Shown here: in pieces, positions 35,253 through 43,982 of the stretch
Position numbering within the stretch: position 1 is the first letter of the stretch
Layout: every line of letters begins with the position of its first letter
NCBI GenBank assembly: GCA_051439375.1
Contig: JBFRWB010000195.1
Location: 1 to 64,000 of the forward strand
Direction: 5' to 3'
Length of the DNA: 64,000 nucleotides
DNA from: JBGTGT01 sp051439375
GTDB taxonomy: Bacteria > Cyanobacteriota > Cyanobacteriia > Cyanobacteriales > Microcystaceae
Notes under the pieces: model-generated
Told to the model about the DNA's origin: nothing
Databases searched by the model: none
The model's input: only the letters and a program-made list of their open reading frames with translations
Translations under genes and position numbers: made by a program

Positions 35253-35284
35253 TTTTAATGTGTTAATCCCACTTTGTAAATGAT

Positions 35285-35554
35285 CTAAGGAAAATAGCGA
35301 TAAAATTCTCGTCGGTGTAAGACTCTCATAACTTCTATCTCATTTCCGTTAACTTCGATTCCGATACGATAATCACCGACACGAATACGATAACGATTAG
35401 GATAACCTTTCATAGCTTTAATATTCGTTAAATTTTCTAAATTAGCTGCATTAGGAAGGGTTTCAAAGGTTAAGGCTTTAATCCGTTTATAAATAGGTTG
35501 TGATTTTAGCTTTTTTAAATCTTTCAGAAAGAGTTGACGATAGCTTATCTGCAC
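35285..35554 (-). CDS. RelE/ParE-type toxin
   Basis: 89 residues. The C-terminal part GYPNRYRIRVGDYRIGIEV followed by VMRVLHRREFYRYFP is the RelE-fold core, with the conserved arginines of mRNA-cleaving toxins. It begins two bases after the stop codon of the upstream antitoxin gene on the same strand, the usual antitoxin-first order. Frame and motifs are intact, so activity is expected. Confidence 0.87.
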   Translation of the reverse strand: MQISYRQLFLKDLKKLKSQPIYKRIKALTFETLPNAANLENLTNIKAMKGYPNRYRIRVGDYRIGIEVNGNEIEVMRVLHRREFYRYFP

Positions 35555-35556
35555 AA

Positions 35557-35769
35557 TTATTCCTCTAAATATTCTAAAGCGGTATCTTTATCTAATAAAG
35601 GGGTATTTTTTGCCTCATCCATTGCTTTATTTAAGCAATAATTTTCTAATGTTTCGCTTAAGTCTTCTAAGTTGGTTGTTTCTTGGGGGAAAATATCTTC
35701 CCAAATATCAATGGGGATAATAACGGCTTTTTTGTTACCTTTTTCATCGGTTAAGTATTCAAGTTTCAT
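35557..35769 (-). CDS. antitoxin of the RelE-type pair
   Basis: 70-residue acidic protein starting MKLEYLTDEKGNKKAVIIPI, a short beta-strand DNA-binding start followed by an acidic helical tail (EDLSETLENY, DTALEYLEE) that would wrap the toxin. It resembles Phd/YefM- or DUF2281-like antitoxins from cyanobacteria. Paired with the RelE gene 2 bp downstream; it likely represses their shared promoter. An AAGGAAAG ribosome binding site precedes the ATG. Confidence 0.78.
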   Translation of the reverse strand: MKLEYLTDEKGNKKAVIIPIDIWEDIFPQETTNLEDLSETLENYCLNKAMDEAKNTPLLDKDTALEYLEE

Positions 35770-36122
35770 AATTAACTTTCCTTTCTGTTTTGGATGGCTA
35801 TCAGAATTTTAGCAACTTTTGCTCAAGGTTTTGACATTAAATTGATCATAGTCCATCATTTAATTAATTATAGTTTAAACTGTTCATTGTCTAAACTGTG
35901 ATTTTTTTGATTGATTGAACAATATGATTAACGTAAAAAGGCAATCATTGACTCGCCTTGAAATTAATTTCAAGGAACCAATAAATAGTGTTCAATCAAT
36001 TGAACTATAATGGCTCACCTTTTTTCTCTATATCAGTTATCTTTAGATAACGAATCATATAAGCCTTGTCAATTTATTGCAAGGTGGTTGTGTCATTTCA
36101 GTGATCATCATCCATCATTTAA
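35770..36122. other. intergenic region with a duplicated gene end and palindrome
   Basis: At 35844-35892 the sequence resembles 36102-36155, the 3' end of the TPR gene; on the minus strand it would read NEQFKL followed by a stop. A perfect 20-bp palindrome (CCTTGAAATT/AATTTCAAGG) lies at 35956-35975. I see no intact gene on either strand. Confidence 0.55.
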
Positions 36123-37787
36123 TCACATTAATAATCGTTTAAACTGTTCCTCATCTCTAATCCCATCAAAATCACTGTCGGTTTTGGCCATCTCTCCATA
36201 GCTTTCATCAAGATTAATCCCACTTTGCAAATTTTCAACCGCAAGGGTAACATTATTTTGCAGCGCATAAGCACAAGCTTTATTATAATATACTTCATGA
36301 AAATTAGGTTTAAATTTAATGGCTTTATCGTAGGATAAGATGGCTTCATCTAATCTTCCTAAATCAGATAACGCATTCCCTCGGTTATACCATGCTTCAT
36401 GTTTATTTGGTTTAAATTCAATGGCTTTGTCGTAGGATAAGATGGCTTCATCTAATCTTCCTAAATTCCCTAACGTATTCCCTCGGTTATACCATGCTTG
36501 ATGTTTATCTGGTTTAAATTCAATGGCTTTGTCGTAGGATAAGATGGCTTCATCTAATCTTCCTAAATTCCCTAACGCAATCCCTCGGTTATACCATGCT
36601 TGATGATAATCTGGTTTAAATTCAATGGCTTTGTCGTAGGATGATATCGCTTCATCTAATCTTCCTAAATTAAATAACGCATTCCCGTAGTTATACCATG
36701 CTTGATGATCATCAAGTTTAAATTCAATGGCCTTGTCAAAGGAGGATAACGTTTTTTTAAATCTCCCTAATTTTTTTGACGTATCTCCTCGATTATTCCA
36801 TGCTTGATGATAATCAGGTTTAATTTCAATGGCTTTATCGTAGGATAATATCGCTTCATCTAATCTTCCTAAATTAAATAACGCATTCCCTCGGTTATTC
36901 CATGCTTCATGATAATCTGGTTTAATTTCAATGGCTTTGTCGTAGGATAATATCGCTTCATCGAATCTTCCTAAATTACCTAACGCATTCCCTCGATAAA
37001 ACCAAGCATCCTCATTATCAGGTTGTCGCTTCATCACTTGATTGAGGGTAGTTAAAGCATTTTCTAAATTCTCCGTTGCAATTAACATCTTGGCTAACTC
37101 TATCAATAAATCAATGCGCCGATTTTCCGCTAAGGTTTCCACACTGAGTAAATCTTGAATCTCTAAGATTTTCTTAGCTTTTTCAGCAGGAGATAACTTT
37201 TTATATTCCTCAAAGCTACCATTAATATAAAGCCAAAACGCCTTATTATCTGCACTCTCCTTATCTAACGGAAATTGCCAATAACCCGATCGCCAATCAA
37301 AAAAGTCGGGAGTCCGCTTTATAACATATTTAAGCACAAAAAGGGGAATAAAAAAAACATAAGAGATAGGCAAACAATCTCGAAAGCGTTCTCGTTGTTG
37401 ATTGAGATGATTTAAAATAGCGGGAATATCACTAAAATTATCATAACGAGTTTCTGTAATTTCGCCAAAGGTTTTTAGTTCATAGTCTAGCAAAGCGTAA
37501 CCTAACCCTGTGATTAATAAAGTATCTATCTCCTGAGTCTGATAAATCGGTTTAACTAAATTGTATAAATTATCAATTGGTTTATCTAAGGCTAAAATAT
37601 CTATCTTTTTCTGGCTGACTTCTTCTTGGATGCGTTTAATTAAATCCTGCTCATTTTCTTGGCCACAGCAAACAAAAAACAAGCCAAACCCTTGCTTATA
37701 TTTTAACCCTCGAATCAGATTTTTAAAGTCTTCTTCGGGATCAATTTCTATATCTTCATCCCAATCAATTGCAGGTGGGGTTACCAT
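36123..37787 (-). CDS. TPR protein with NTPase-like N-terminal domain
   Basis: 554 residues from the ATG giving MVTPPAIDWDEDIEIDPEED; a GTG at 37856 is open but its 23 codons are mostly palindromic repeat. The N-terminal ~210 residues (FGLFFVCCGQEN, DTLLITGLGYALLDYE, TPDFFDWRSGYWQFP) look like a P-loop NTPase fold that has lost its Walker A motif. About nine TPRs follow, most almost identical (AWYNRGNALGNLGRLDEA, then ILSYDKAIEFKPD), with one divergent unit in the middle. The upstream neighbour on the same strand is an active-looking ATPase. I infer a two-component ATPase/receptor module, possibly STAND-like, of unknown function. Confidence 0.82.
   Translation of the reverse strand: MVTPPAIDWDEDIEIDPEEDFKNLIRGLKYKQGFGLFFVCCGQENEQDLIKRIQEEVSQKKIDILALDKPIDNLYNLVKPIYQTQEIDTLLITGLGYALLDYELKTFGEITETRYDNFSDIPAILNHLNQQRERFRDCLPISYVFFIPLFVLKYVIKRTPDFFDWRSGYWQFPLDKESADNKAFWLYINGSFEEYKKLSPAEKAKKILEIQDLLSVETLAENRRIDLLIELAKMLIATENLENALTTLNQVMKRQPDNEDAWFYRGNALGNLGRFDEAILSYDKAIEIKPDYHEAWNNRGNALFNLGRLDEAILSYDKAIEIKPDYHQAWNNRGDTSKKLGRFKKTLSSFDKAIEFKLDDHQAWYNYGNALFNLGRLDEAISSYDKAIEFKPDYHQAWYNRGIALGNLGRLDEAILSYDKAIEFKPDKHQAWYNRGNTLGNLGRLDEAILSYDKAIEFKPNKHEAWYNRGNALSDLGRLDEAILSYDKAIKFKPNFHEVYYNKACAYALQNNVTLAVENLQSGINLDESYGEMAKTDSDFDGIRDEEQFKRLLM
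36300..37010 (-). repeat. 102-bp tandem TPR repeats
   Basis: Each unit encodes one 34-residue TPR, and the DNA of several units is nearly identical (for example the stretches around 36330, 36430 and 36540). This is a coding minisatellite in which copy number could change by recombination. Confidence 0.85.
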
Positions 37788-37812
37788 AATTAAATTATTC
37801 TCCCTTTGGTTT

Positions 37813-37859
37813 GTAGTAAGCCCTTTAGGGCTTATAGATAAGGCTAAAGCCCTCACTAC
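37813..37859. repeat. palindromic dispersed element between the ATPase and TPR genes
   Basis: GTAGTAAGCCCTTTAGGGCT and AAGGCTAAAGCCCTCACTAC form imperfect inverted ends around a short core. The ends GTAGT/ACTAC and GCTTTAG/CTAAAGC are typical of a common cyanobacterial intergenic repeat. Its right edge supplies the TAG stop codon of the ATPase gene. Confidence 0.78.
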
Positions 37860-39256
37860 GAACTTTTGTTTTTCCTATTTTCTAAAGCTTGTTTAAATTC
37901 AGGAATTCCACGAATGGGAGGGTGAACATCACACCATTTTTGTATTCCCCCTATCTCATCATCCCAGTTTTCTAAATCTTCTGCCCCATCTACTTCTTCC
38001 TCATCTAAATATTGATATTCTAAGATACATTGATTAAACAATAACTGTCGATAATCATCCGTTTGTCTTAAGGTTTTGCTGTCTGCAACTTCTGCGAGTA
38101 ATGGCCATTGATGATCACTGACTGCTTCTTTTAACGTCATTCTATCCTTAGAAAGTACCAGTTTAACCGTCCTTGTATCAATGGGTAACTCAGAGGCTGA
38201 GTTAATAACGCCCTGCATTAATCGCAATAAATTTCTCACATATCCCCCACTCATTAAACATAATCCTTTGAGAATTTCGGGACTCTTAAAGAACTCTGTT
38301 TCTAAAGACAGATTCGATACATTGGAAACCGTTTTCACTCGTTCGTCAATCATTCTTTTCAATTGAGTTAACCCTTTCTCATATTCCTCACCCTCTTTTT
38401 TTCGTACCATTACCATTGGTAAAATTAAAGGATTATTATCATATAAATTAGGAATAAAGGTTGCATTTTTAGAATAAAGTAAAGCCAAAGGAGTTGTATA
38501 AACTATATGACAATTTAATGATTTTAACTGTTCTGCATGATTGATAAAAATATGCTCATAGTTGCTTTGTTTATCTTCTTGAATCACTAAACTAATGCGA
38601 TCTAAACTATCTACCAGTAAAGCAATATCCCTAATGCCTTCAGGGAGTTTTTTTCTGGCTGAATCTAAATATTCATTGAGAATATCCACTAATTGCGGTG
38701 TGTGGGGATCAAGCTTTTTACGAATTTCTTGCCGTAAACTGGGTTCAGCTTTCATGGTTGTAGTAATCTTAACTAACTCAGAAATTTGTCCTTGTACCGT
38801 TACCGAATCAAACTTTAATTCTGTATTTAATAAAGTCTTTAACTCATCCCATCTCCCTTTAACCCAAGCCATCAATTTCTTGTCATCTCCATACCCTTGC
38901 AAAGATTGTAATAAATGACGGGTACAAGCTAATAAAATATCCGTATATTGAGCATCCGTTGATTGAATATCATCCGCATCCGCATCAAAATAAATCACAC
39001 GAAATCCCCTTGATTCTAAAAAGTTCTTAAGACGAAATAATTCTGTTGACTTTCCTGCCCCCGTATGACCAGAATAAAGATAACAAGTCTTACGATTAGA
39101 GTTAGCAATACAATTTCCTAAGTCTTTAACAATATCTTGATCTCCCCTAACTGACTTACATTCAATATATCTTTTATCTCCTACTTGTAACGGCGTAAAA
39201 GGATCAAAAGCATTAAACAAATCGGCTTGTAAATCAGGGGTTAAAGGAATAGACAT
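37856..39256 (-). CDS. P-loop ATPase of the ATPase/TPR pair
   Basis: 466 residues. Walker A is GHTGAGKST (residues 63-71) and the Walker B region IALLVDSLDRIS; the later segments NCHIVYTTPLALLYS and LMSGGYVRNLLRLMQ suit the sensor and lid of an Orc1/STAND-type AAA ATPase. The start at MSIPLTPDLQADL is the only reasonable ATG. The stop codon lies inside a palindromic repeat, so the last residues may be non-native. It precedes the TPR gene on the same strand and probably works with it, with ATP hydrolysis switching the TPR partner; this is inference. Confidence 0.82.
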   Translation of the reverse strand: MSIPLTPDLQADLFNAFDPFTPLQVGDKRYIECKSVRGDQDIVKDLGNCIANSNRKTCYLYSGHTGAGKSTELFRLKNFLESRGFRVIYFDADADDIQSTDAQYTDILLACTRHLLQSLQGYGDDKKLMAWVKGRWDELKTLLNTELKFDSVTVQGQISELVKITTTMKAEPSLRQEIRKKLDPHTPQLVDILNEYLDSARKKLPEGIRDIALLVDSLDRISLVIQEDKQSNYEHIFINHAEQLKSLNCHIVYTTPLALLYSKNATFIPNLYDNNPLILPMVMVRKKEGEEYEKGLTQLKRMIDERVKTVSNVSNLSLETEFFKSPEILKGLCLMSGGYVRNLLRLMQGVINSASELPIDTRTVKLVLSKDRMTLKEAVSDHQWPLLAEVADSKTLRQTDDYRQLLFNQCILEYQYLDEEEVDGAEDLENWDDEIGGIQKWCDVHPPIRGIPEFKQALENRKNKSS

Positions 39257-39294
39257 AACTTAAATCGGGTAAAGACTTTAAATGAAGTCGGAAG

Positions 39295-39340
39295 CGGTGC
39301 GACCCGACGGGACGTTCAGTCCCGTTCGGAAAGCGCACCG
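39295..39340. repeat. nested GC-rich hairpin upstream of the ATPase gene
   Basis: Outer arms CGGTGCG/CGCACCG enclose GACGGGAC-GTTCA-GTCCCGTT. It is placed 40 bp before the ATPase start codon, so it lies in that gene's 5' region. It looks like a dispersed palindrome. Confidence 0.65.
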
Positions 39341-39361
39341 AGGAAATATAATTATAGAAAG

Positions 39362-39389
39362 ATGAGGACTTCTGCTGATATTTTGTTAA
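39362..39389. repeat. 28-bp dispersed repeat, copy 1
   Basis: ATGAGGACTTCTGCTGATAT then TTTGTTAA; the same 28 bases, with two differences, occur at 57183-57210 downstream of rtcB. Confidence 0.75.
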
Positions 39390-39425
39390 CCCTATTTTAG
39401 CTAATTTGGCTATAAAAATAACATA

Positions 39426-39447
39426 GGAACGTTGCATACAACGTCCC
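39426..39447. repeat. palindrome GG-ACGTTG-CATA-CAACGT-CC
   Basis: ACGTTG and CAACGT flank CATA, with GGA and CCC outside. A typical small cyanobacterial palindromic repeat; it lies between the divergently placed ATPase gene and the small membrane protein gene. Confidence 0.55.
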
Positions 39448-39500
39448 TACAAAAGCTTATAGATTTAGATTAGGTAATGCTTTTGAATTGTAAACTTCAC

Positions 39501-39731
39501 TTAGCTAATGGGTAGGTTGCTGCTGGCGTAAGCATCAGCCGTAAATGCAGGAATTCGGTCAGTATCAATCTCTTTACCCGTTACAGACTTAGCAATTTGC
39601 TCAAAAGACTCAGAACGCCAGTTTCTCTCGTGAATAGGCTTACTTTGTTCGCCTCGGAAATAGGCTTGAGTCCCGATAACTGCAGCCGCACCCCAACCAA
39701 TTAAGAATAACGCAATTAAAAAGGTAAACAT
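39501..39731 (-). CDS. small single-span photosystem-type protein (Psb35-like)
   Basis: 76 residues. One N-terminal membrane span (MFTFLIALFLIGWGAAAVIG) is followed by TQAYFRGEQSKPIHERNWRS and a soluble tail. The QSKPIHERNW motif is one I associate with a conserved cyanobacterial family that includes Psb35 (Ssl2148), reported with the CP47 assembly module and high-light-inducible proteins. The name is from memory and could be wrong; the gene itself is well supported, with GGAGGACAATCACC just before the ATG. It is divergent from hisA. Confidence 0.7.
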   Translation of the reverse strand: MFTFLIALFLIGWGAAAVIGTQAYFRGEQSKPIHERNWRSESFEQIAKSVTGKEIDTDRIPAFTADAYASSNLPIS

Positions 39732-39907
39732 GGTGATTGTCCTCCAAAGACGAGTTATGTAAAGTTCTGTTAATCAACTTGTTAATAAATGTAACAATTA
39801 CTTGTCATGACTGTCAAGATATGCAATGTTCGGTTCTCACGCTATGTCATGATCGGTTGGAGAAAACTTGCTAAGATAAACAAGTTAGCTACGTTTTAGT
39901 GTGATTT

Positions 39908-40684
39908 ATGGATGTTATCCCTGCCATTGACCTGTTAGACGGTCGTTGTGTCCGTCTTTATCAAGGAGACTATGAACAGTCCCAAGTTTATGACGAAAAT
40001 CCAGTTAAGGTTGCCCAACAATGGGAAGAACAAGGGGCGATTCGCTTGCATCTGGTGGACTTAGATGGAGCAAAACAGGGAAAACCTGTCAATTTAGGGG
40101 TTATACAATCAATTATTCAAGAAATTAAGATTCCTGTACAAGTTGGCGGTGGCTTAAGAACCTTAGAAAGTGTGCGTCAACTGCTAGACAATGGGGTAAC
40201 TCAAGTTATTTTAGGGACAATTGCCGTAGAAAACCCTGATTTAGTCCAAGAACTCTGTCAAACTTTTCCTAAGAAGATTATTGTCGGGATTGATGCCCGT
40301 GATGGGAAAGTTGCTACCAAAGGATGGTTAGAAACCTCTGAGGTATTAGCCACTGATTTAGCTCAAAATATGGAGAAATTAGGGGCAGCAGCGATTATTT
40401 ACACAGATATTAAGCGAGATGGTACATTAATCGGACCCAACAAAGAAGCATTAAGAGAATTAGCCAATAAAATTACAATTCCTGTCATTGCATCGGGAGG
40501 AATTAGTTCATTAACCGATGTGTTAGGTTTATTATCCCTTGAACCCTTGGGGGTGACAGGAATGATTACTGGCCGAGCCCTTTATACAGGGGATTTAAAC
40601 CTTTCTGAAGCGATTAAGGCCGTAGGGGCTGGTAGATGGCAAGATATTCCTCCTTCTGGCGGAAATCCTTCTACATGGGCTTAA
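39908..40684 (+). CDS. hisA: phosphoribosylformimino-AICAR ribotide isomerase
   Basis: 258-residue (beta/alpha)8 barrel enzyme of histidine synthesis, which converts ProFAR to PRFAR. MDVIPAIDLLDGRCVRLYQG carries the first catalytic Asp (Asp8), and the second Asp is in IIYTDIKRDGTLIGPN. The phosphate-binding loops VQVGGGLRT and IASGGISS are intact. No other his gene is adjacent, as is usual in cyanobacteria. Confidence 0.96.
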   Translation: MDVIPAIDLLDGRCVRLYQGDYEQSQVYDENPVKVAQQWEEQGAIRLHLVDLDGAKQGKPVNLGVIQSIIQEIKIPVQVGGGLRTLESVRQLLDNGVTQVILGTIAVENPDLVQELCQTFPKKIIVGIDARDGKVATKGWLETSEVLATDLAQNMEKLGAAAIIYTDIKRDGTLIGPNKEALRELANKITIPVIASGGISSLTDVLGLLSLEPLGVTGMITGRALYTGDLNLSEAIKAVGAGRWQDIPPSGGNPSTWA

Positions 40685-40782
40685 TTATCAAAACCCTTTG
40701 GGTTTAAGTAATAAGTAATAAGTAATAAATAAAATAAAATAAAATCCGAAGATTAAAGTCTGGCCATTATCTAAAACCGCTT
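40683..40782 (-). repeat. dispersed TTATTACTTA-type repeat, copy 2 (inverted)
   Basis: Read on the minus strand it gives CGGTTTTAGA, a short variable part, TTTATTACTTATTACTTA units and AAACCCAAAGGGTTTTGATA, in the same order as 32765-32848. It starts at the hisA stop codon, so the hairpin AAACCC-(A/T)3-GGGTTT could act as the hisA transcript end. Confidence 0.7.
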
Positions 40783-40805
40783 ACTTAATACTTATTATTG
40801 ATGAA

Positions 40806-41777
40806 TTAATCTAGCGTGATAACCACTTTACCCTTGTGTTTTCCCATACCGAAATGCTGAATCATTTCAGGTACTTTACTTAATGGATAAGGACCATCTA
40901 GCACAGGCTTAATCTTACCATCCTCAAAAAGCTTGTTAATGTAATCTAAATCTTTGTTTGGCTTGAGATTCACCAAGCAAACGCTCTTTTTATTAAATAG
41001 ATGCAAGATTGAAGACAAAAACAATACTTGAAAAAGACGAATCGTGTCTCCTCCAACGGTTACATAAATTCCTTGGGGCTTTAGTACACGCAGATAATTA
41101 AAAATAGAGCGATTTGTCTTTGTATCTAGGATGAGATCGTATTTTTCCCCACCCTGTGTAAAATCTTCTTTAGTATAATCAATCGTTTGTTCAAATCCAA
41201 CCGAATACATCATATCAAATTTATCTGAGCTATCTACACCTGTCACATCAGTTACACCGATTGATTTAGCGATTTGTACACCCAATGTACCCACTCCCCC
41301 ACCTGCACCATTAATTAATACTTTTTGTCTGGGCTGAATTTGTCCTTCGTCAATTAAACCTTGTACCGCTAACATTGCAGCATGGGGAAAGGATGTCGCT
41401 TCAGTGAATGTCATGGTATCAGGTTTCAAGGTTAAGGCGGTTTCAGGCACACAAACGTACTCAGCAAATCCACCAAACCCACATTCAGAAATATCCCTAT
41501 AAACTGCATCACCCAATTGAAACTGCGTAACATTTTGACCAACAGTTTCAACGTATCCAGCGATTTCAGCACCAAGAATTGGAATATTTGGCTTAAATAA
41601 ACCACAGAGTAAACGAATATAGAAAGGTTTACCCCGCATCACACACCAATCCCAGTCATTAATCGCTGTAGCGTGAATTTTAACTAAGACTTCACCTTCC
41701 TTTGGCGTTGGTTTTTCTACATCTTGAAGTTTTAGTGCGTCTGATGAACCATACTGGGTTAAAACAATTGCTTTCAT
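40806..41777 (-). CDS. MDR-family NAD(P)-dependent oxidoreductase (quinone reductase-like)
   Basis: 323 residues from the ATG giving MKAIVLTQYGSSDALKL. An ATG five codons upstream is rejected because GGAGG within that extension is the ribosome binding site. The GroES-like domain and the Rossmann domain (VLINGAGGGVGTLGVQIAKS) match medium-chain dehydrogenases of the quinone-oxidoreductase group; the zinc ligands of alcohol dehydrogenases are not evident. It probably reduces quinones or enones with NADPH. Substrate unknown. Confidence 0.85.
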   Translation of the reverse strand: MKAIVLTQYGSSDALKLQDVEKPTPKEGEVLVKIHATAINDWDWCVMRGKPFYIRLLCGLFKPNIPILGAEIAGYVETVGQNVTQFQLGDAVYRDISECGFGGFAEYVCVPETALTLKPDTMTFTEATSFPHAAMLAVQGLIDEGQIQPRQKVLINGAGGGVGTLGVQIAKSIGVTDVTGVDSSDKFDMMYSVGFEQTIDYTKEDFTQGGEKYDLILDTKTNRSIFNYLRVLKPQGIYVTVGGDTIRLFQVLFLSSILHLFNKKSVCLVNLKPNKDLDYINKLFEDGKIKPVLDGPYPLSKVPEMIQHFGMGKHKGKVVITLD

Positions 41778-41947
41778 TAATATTTCCTCCATTTAAGCAA
41801 GACATTTATTATATATGGGAAAAACAGCGATCGCACAAACTTGAAGCTTAAAAAAATAAACAATATTTCAAATACTAGCAAATTCACGTTGATAGCGGTA
41901 TCATAAAGGGACTTTTAATCAATTGAGATGGTAGTAAATCGTAACTT

Positions 41948-43963
41948 ATGATGACTCCTAAAGCCAATCAGATCATTGGTGGACATTATCAAATCGTCAA
42001 ACAGCTAGGTGAGGGAACATTTGGAGTCACCTATCAAGCAATTGATACTCGCTCTCGCAATGATTTTTGTGTAATCAAACAACTAAAAGTCCCTTTGCAA
42101 TCTCCTTCTAATGGAGAAAAAGAAAAAGAATTATTTGAGAGAGAAGCGGCCGCTTTACACAAAATCAAGAATCATCGGAGTCCTTATTTACCGCAGTTTT
42201 ATGCTAACTTTTCAGACGAAGGAGAAACTTATATTGTACAAGAATTTATCGAGGGATATAACCTTAGAGAAGAATTATATCAGCAAGAAAAATTATCTGA
42301 ATCAGCCGTTATTAAACTTTTACAAGATGGTTTAGAAGGCTTAAAGTTTCTTCATGCTCAAGGATTAATTCACAGAGACATAAAACCTGCAAATTTAATG
42401 CGTCGAACCTCTGATAATAGTATTGTTATTATCGATTTAGGTGCAGTAAAAGAAAAACAAGAAAGGAATGAAATCACCCAGAGTCAAACAAGAATTGGCA
42501 CAATTGGTTATAATCCTCCTGAACAAGATAAAGGCATTTTAATTGATAGTACAGATATCTATGCACTGGGGGTAACAGCCATTGAAGCGTTGACAGGAAT
42601 CAAAGCACATGAGATTAAGAATTTAAAAGGGAATGTCCAATGGCCAGAAGGTTTAACGATTAATCCCGAACTAAAAATATTGCTAGAAAGGATGGTTGAA
42701 GATGATTACCAGCAACGTTATTATGGGACAGCTAATCACGCCTTAAACGATTTAAAAAAAATATTAAAAACGTCACAATCAACCGCTTTGACTTCTGCTA
42801 AAACAACTTATCAACCTACTGTAAAACCCGTTTCTCAGATGACACAGTTTCGTGAACCTAAATCTTTAGCTGTTCTAATTCTAGCAGTGATTGGAACGGT
42901 CTTTTTGATTGGAATTACTTCCTTTGTTGGATTTCTCATTGCTCGTCAATTTAGTCCACAGACATCACAACCTACCCCTAAACCATCTATAGAGACTTCA
43001 CCTTCACCTTCACCTATTTCTACTTCTTTTCAATTCACTCAATCACCTTCTTTTAAAACGCCGAATTTAATTACTGCTTTTGCTATTAGTAAAGATGGTA
43101 AAACAGCTATTTTCGGTCATAATAAAGGTAAGATTAGTATCTGGAATCTTCAGACACAAACCAAACTAACAGAATTTGTTATAGATTCTGAAAAAATAAC
43201 TGCACTCACGATTAATGAAGATGGTTCATATTTAGCTGTAGGAAATAAGATAGGTACAATTTCAATCTGGAATCTTTCTGATTTACAGAATCCTAGCAAG
43301 CGTTATGAGTTAAATCATCAAGAAGAAATCAAAGCATTAGCCATTAATTCTCAGGGAAATATTTTAGTGAGTGGTGGGTTAGTTAATACAAACAAGACCA
43401 TTAAAATTTGGGAATTACAAGCTCAAAAAGGAAGATTAATGGAGACTCCATCCGTTAATCAAGGGATTAATTCATTGGATATTAATCAGGATGGTAGTGT
43501 GATTGTTGGAGGAGATTATCAAGGAACAATTATTGCATGGAAACCCGATAATAACCCTCAGCAAAACATCCAATACTTACCCGAAGCTCGGACGATTGAA
43601 AAAGGCTATAATGAGATGTATGTCTCGATTGATGCAGACGGTAAAACGATGATTAGTAGTTCTTGTAATAAAAATATTGTACTTGTACAAAATCTTCAAA
43701 CTAATCCTACTACACAAGTCTTTGAAAGTGATGATGATATTTGTCTTGTTGCAATGAATCCCAAGGGAGATTTAGTAGCAGGATTAAGCTTACAAGGAAA
43801 TTTGATTATTTGGGATAGTTTACAGCAAAAAGAAATAGATAAAATTTCAGTCATATCCAATCAACCAGAAACGATTAAAAGCCGATTGATTACGTTTAGT
43901 GATGATGGAAAAACATTAATTGTAGTTCTCAATTCTGAGGTTAAAACTTGGCGTATTTTATAA
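41948..43963 (+). CDS. Ser/Thr protein kinase with C-terminal beta-propeller
   Basis: 671 residues. The kinase domain (~10-275) has the Gly loop LGEGTFGVTYQA, the ATP-binding Lys in CVIKQLK, catalytic Asp144 in HRDIKPANLM, and GTIGYNPPEQ. The metal-binding DFG motif reads DLG (IDLGAVK), as in many cyanobacterial Spk kinases. A membrane span (~309-335) leads through a Pro/Ser-rich linker to a periplasmic seven-bladed WD40-like propeller (~365-671; units such as DGKTAIFGHNKGKISIWNL). It is followed convergently by two S1 protease genes and a COP23 gene. Extracytoplasmic sensing by the propeller is inferred. Confidence 0.88.
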   Translation: MMTPKANQIIGGHYQIVKQLGEGTFGVTYQAIDTRSRNDFCVIKQLKVPLQSPSNGEKEKELFEREAAALHKIKNHRSPYLPQFYANFSDEGETYIVQEFIEGYNLREELYQQEKLSESAVIKLLQDGLEGLKFLHAQGLIHRDIKPANLMRRTSDNSIVIIDLGAVKEKQERNEITQSQTRIGTIGYNPPEQDKGILIDSTDIYALGVTAIEALTGIKAHEIKNLKGNVQWPEGLTINPELKILLERMVEDDYQQRYYGTANHALNDLKKILKTSQSTALTSAKTTYQPTVKPVSQMTQFREPKSLAVLILAVIGTVFLIGITSFVGFLIARQFSPQTSQPTPKPSIETSPSPSPISTSFQFTQSPSFKTPNLITAFAISKDGKTAIFGHNKGKISIWNLQTQTKLTEFVIDSEKITALTINEDGSYLAVGNKIGTISIWNLSDLQNPSKRYELNHQEEIKALAINSQGNILVSGGLVNTNKTIKIWELQAQKGRLMETPSVNQGINSLDINQDGSVIVGGDYQGTIIAWKPDNNPQQNIQYLPEARTIEKGYNEMYVSIDADGKTMISSSCNKNIVLVQNLQTNPTTQVFESDDDICLVAMNPKGDLVAGLSLQGNLIIWDSLQQKEIDKISVISNQPETIKSRLITFSDDGKTLIVVLNSEVKTWRIL

Positions 43964-43982
43964 CAAAGATACATTTTGATAG

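Noticed and set aside
36010..36201. 63-codon plus-strand frame overlapping the end of the TPR gene
   Set aside because: No ribosome binding site and antisense to the TPR gene end; composition is not protein-like.
36300..37010. CRISPR-like regular spacing
   Set aside because: Period of 102 bp is explained by TPR coding units with no unique spacers between them.
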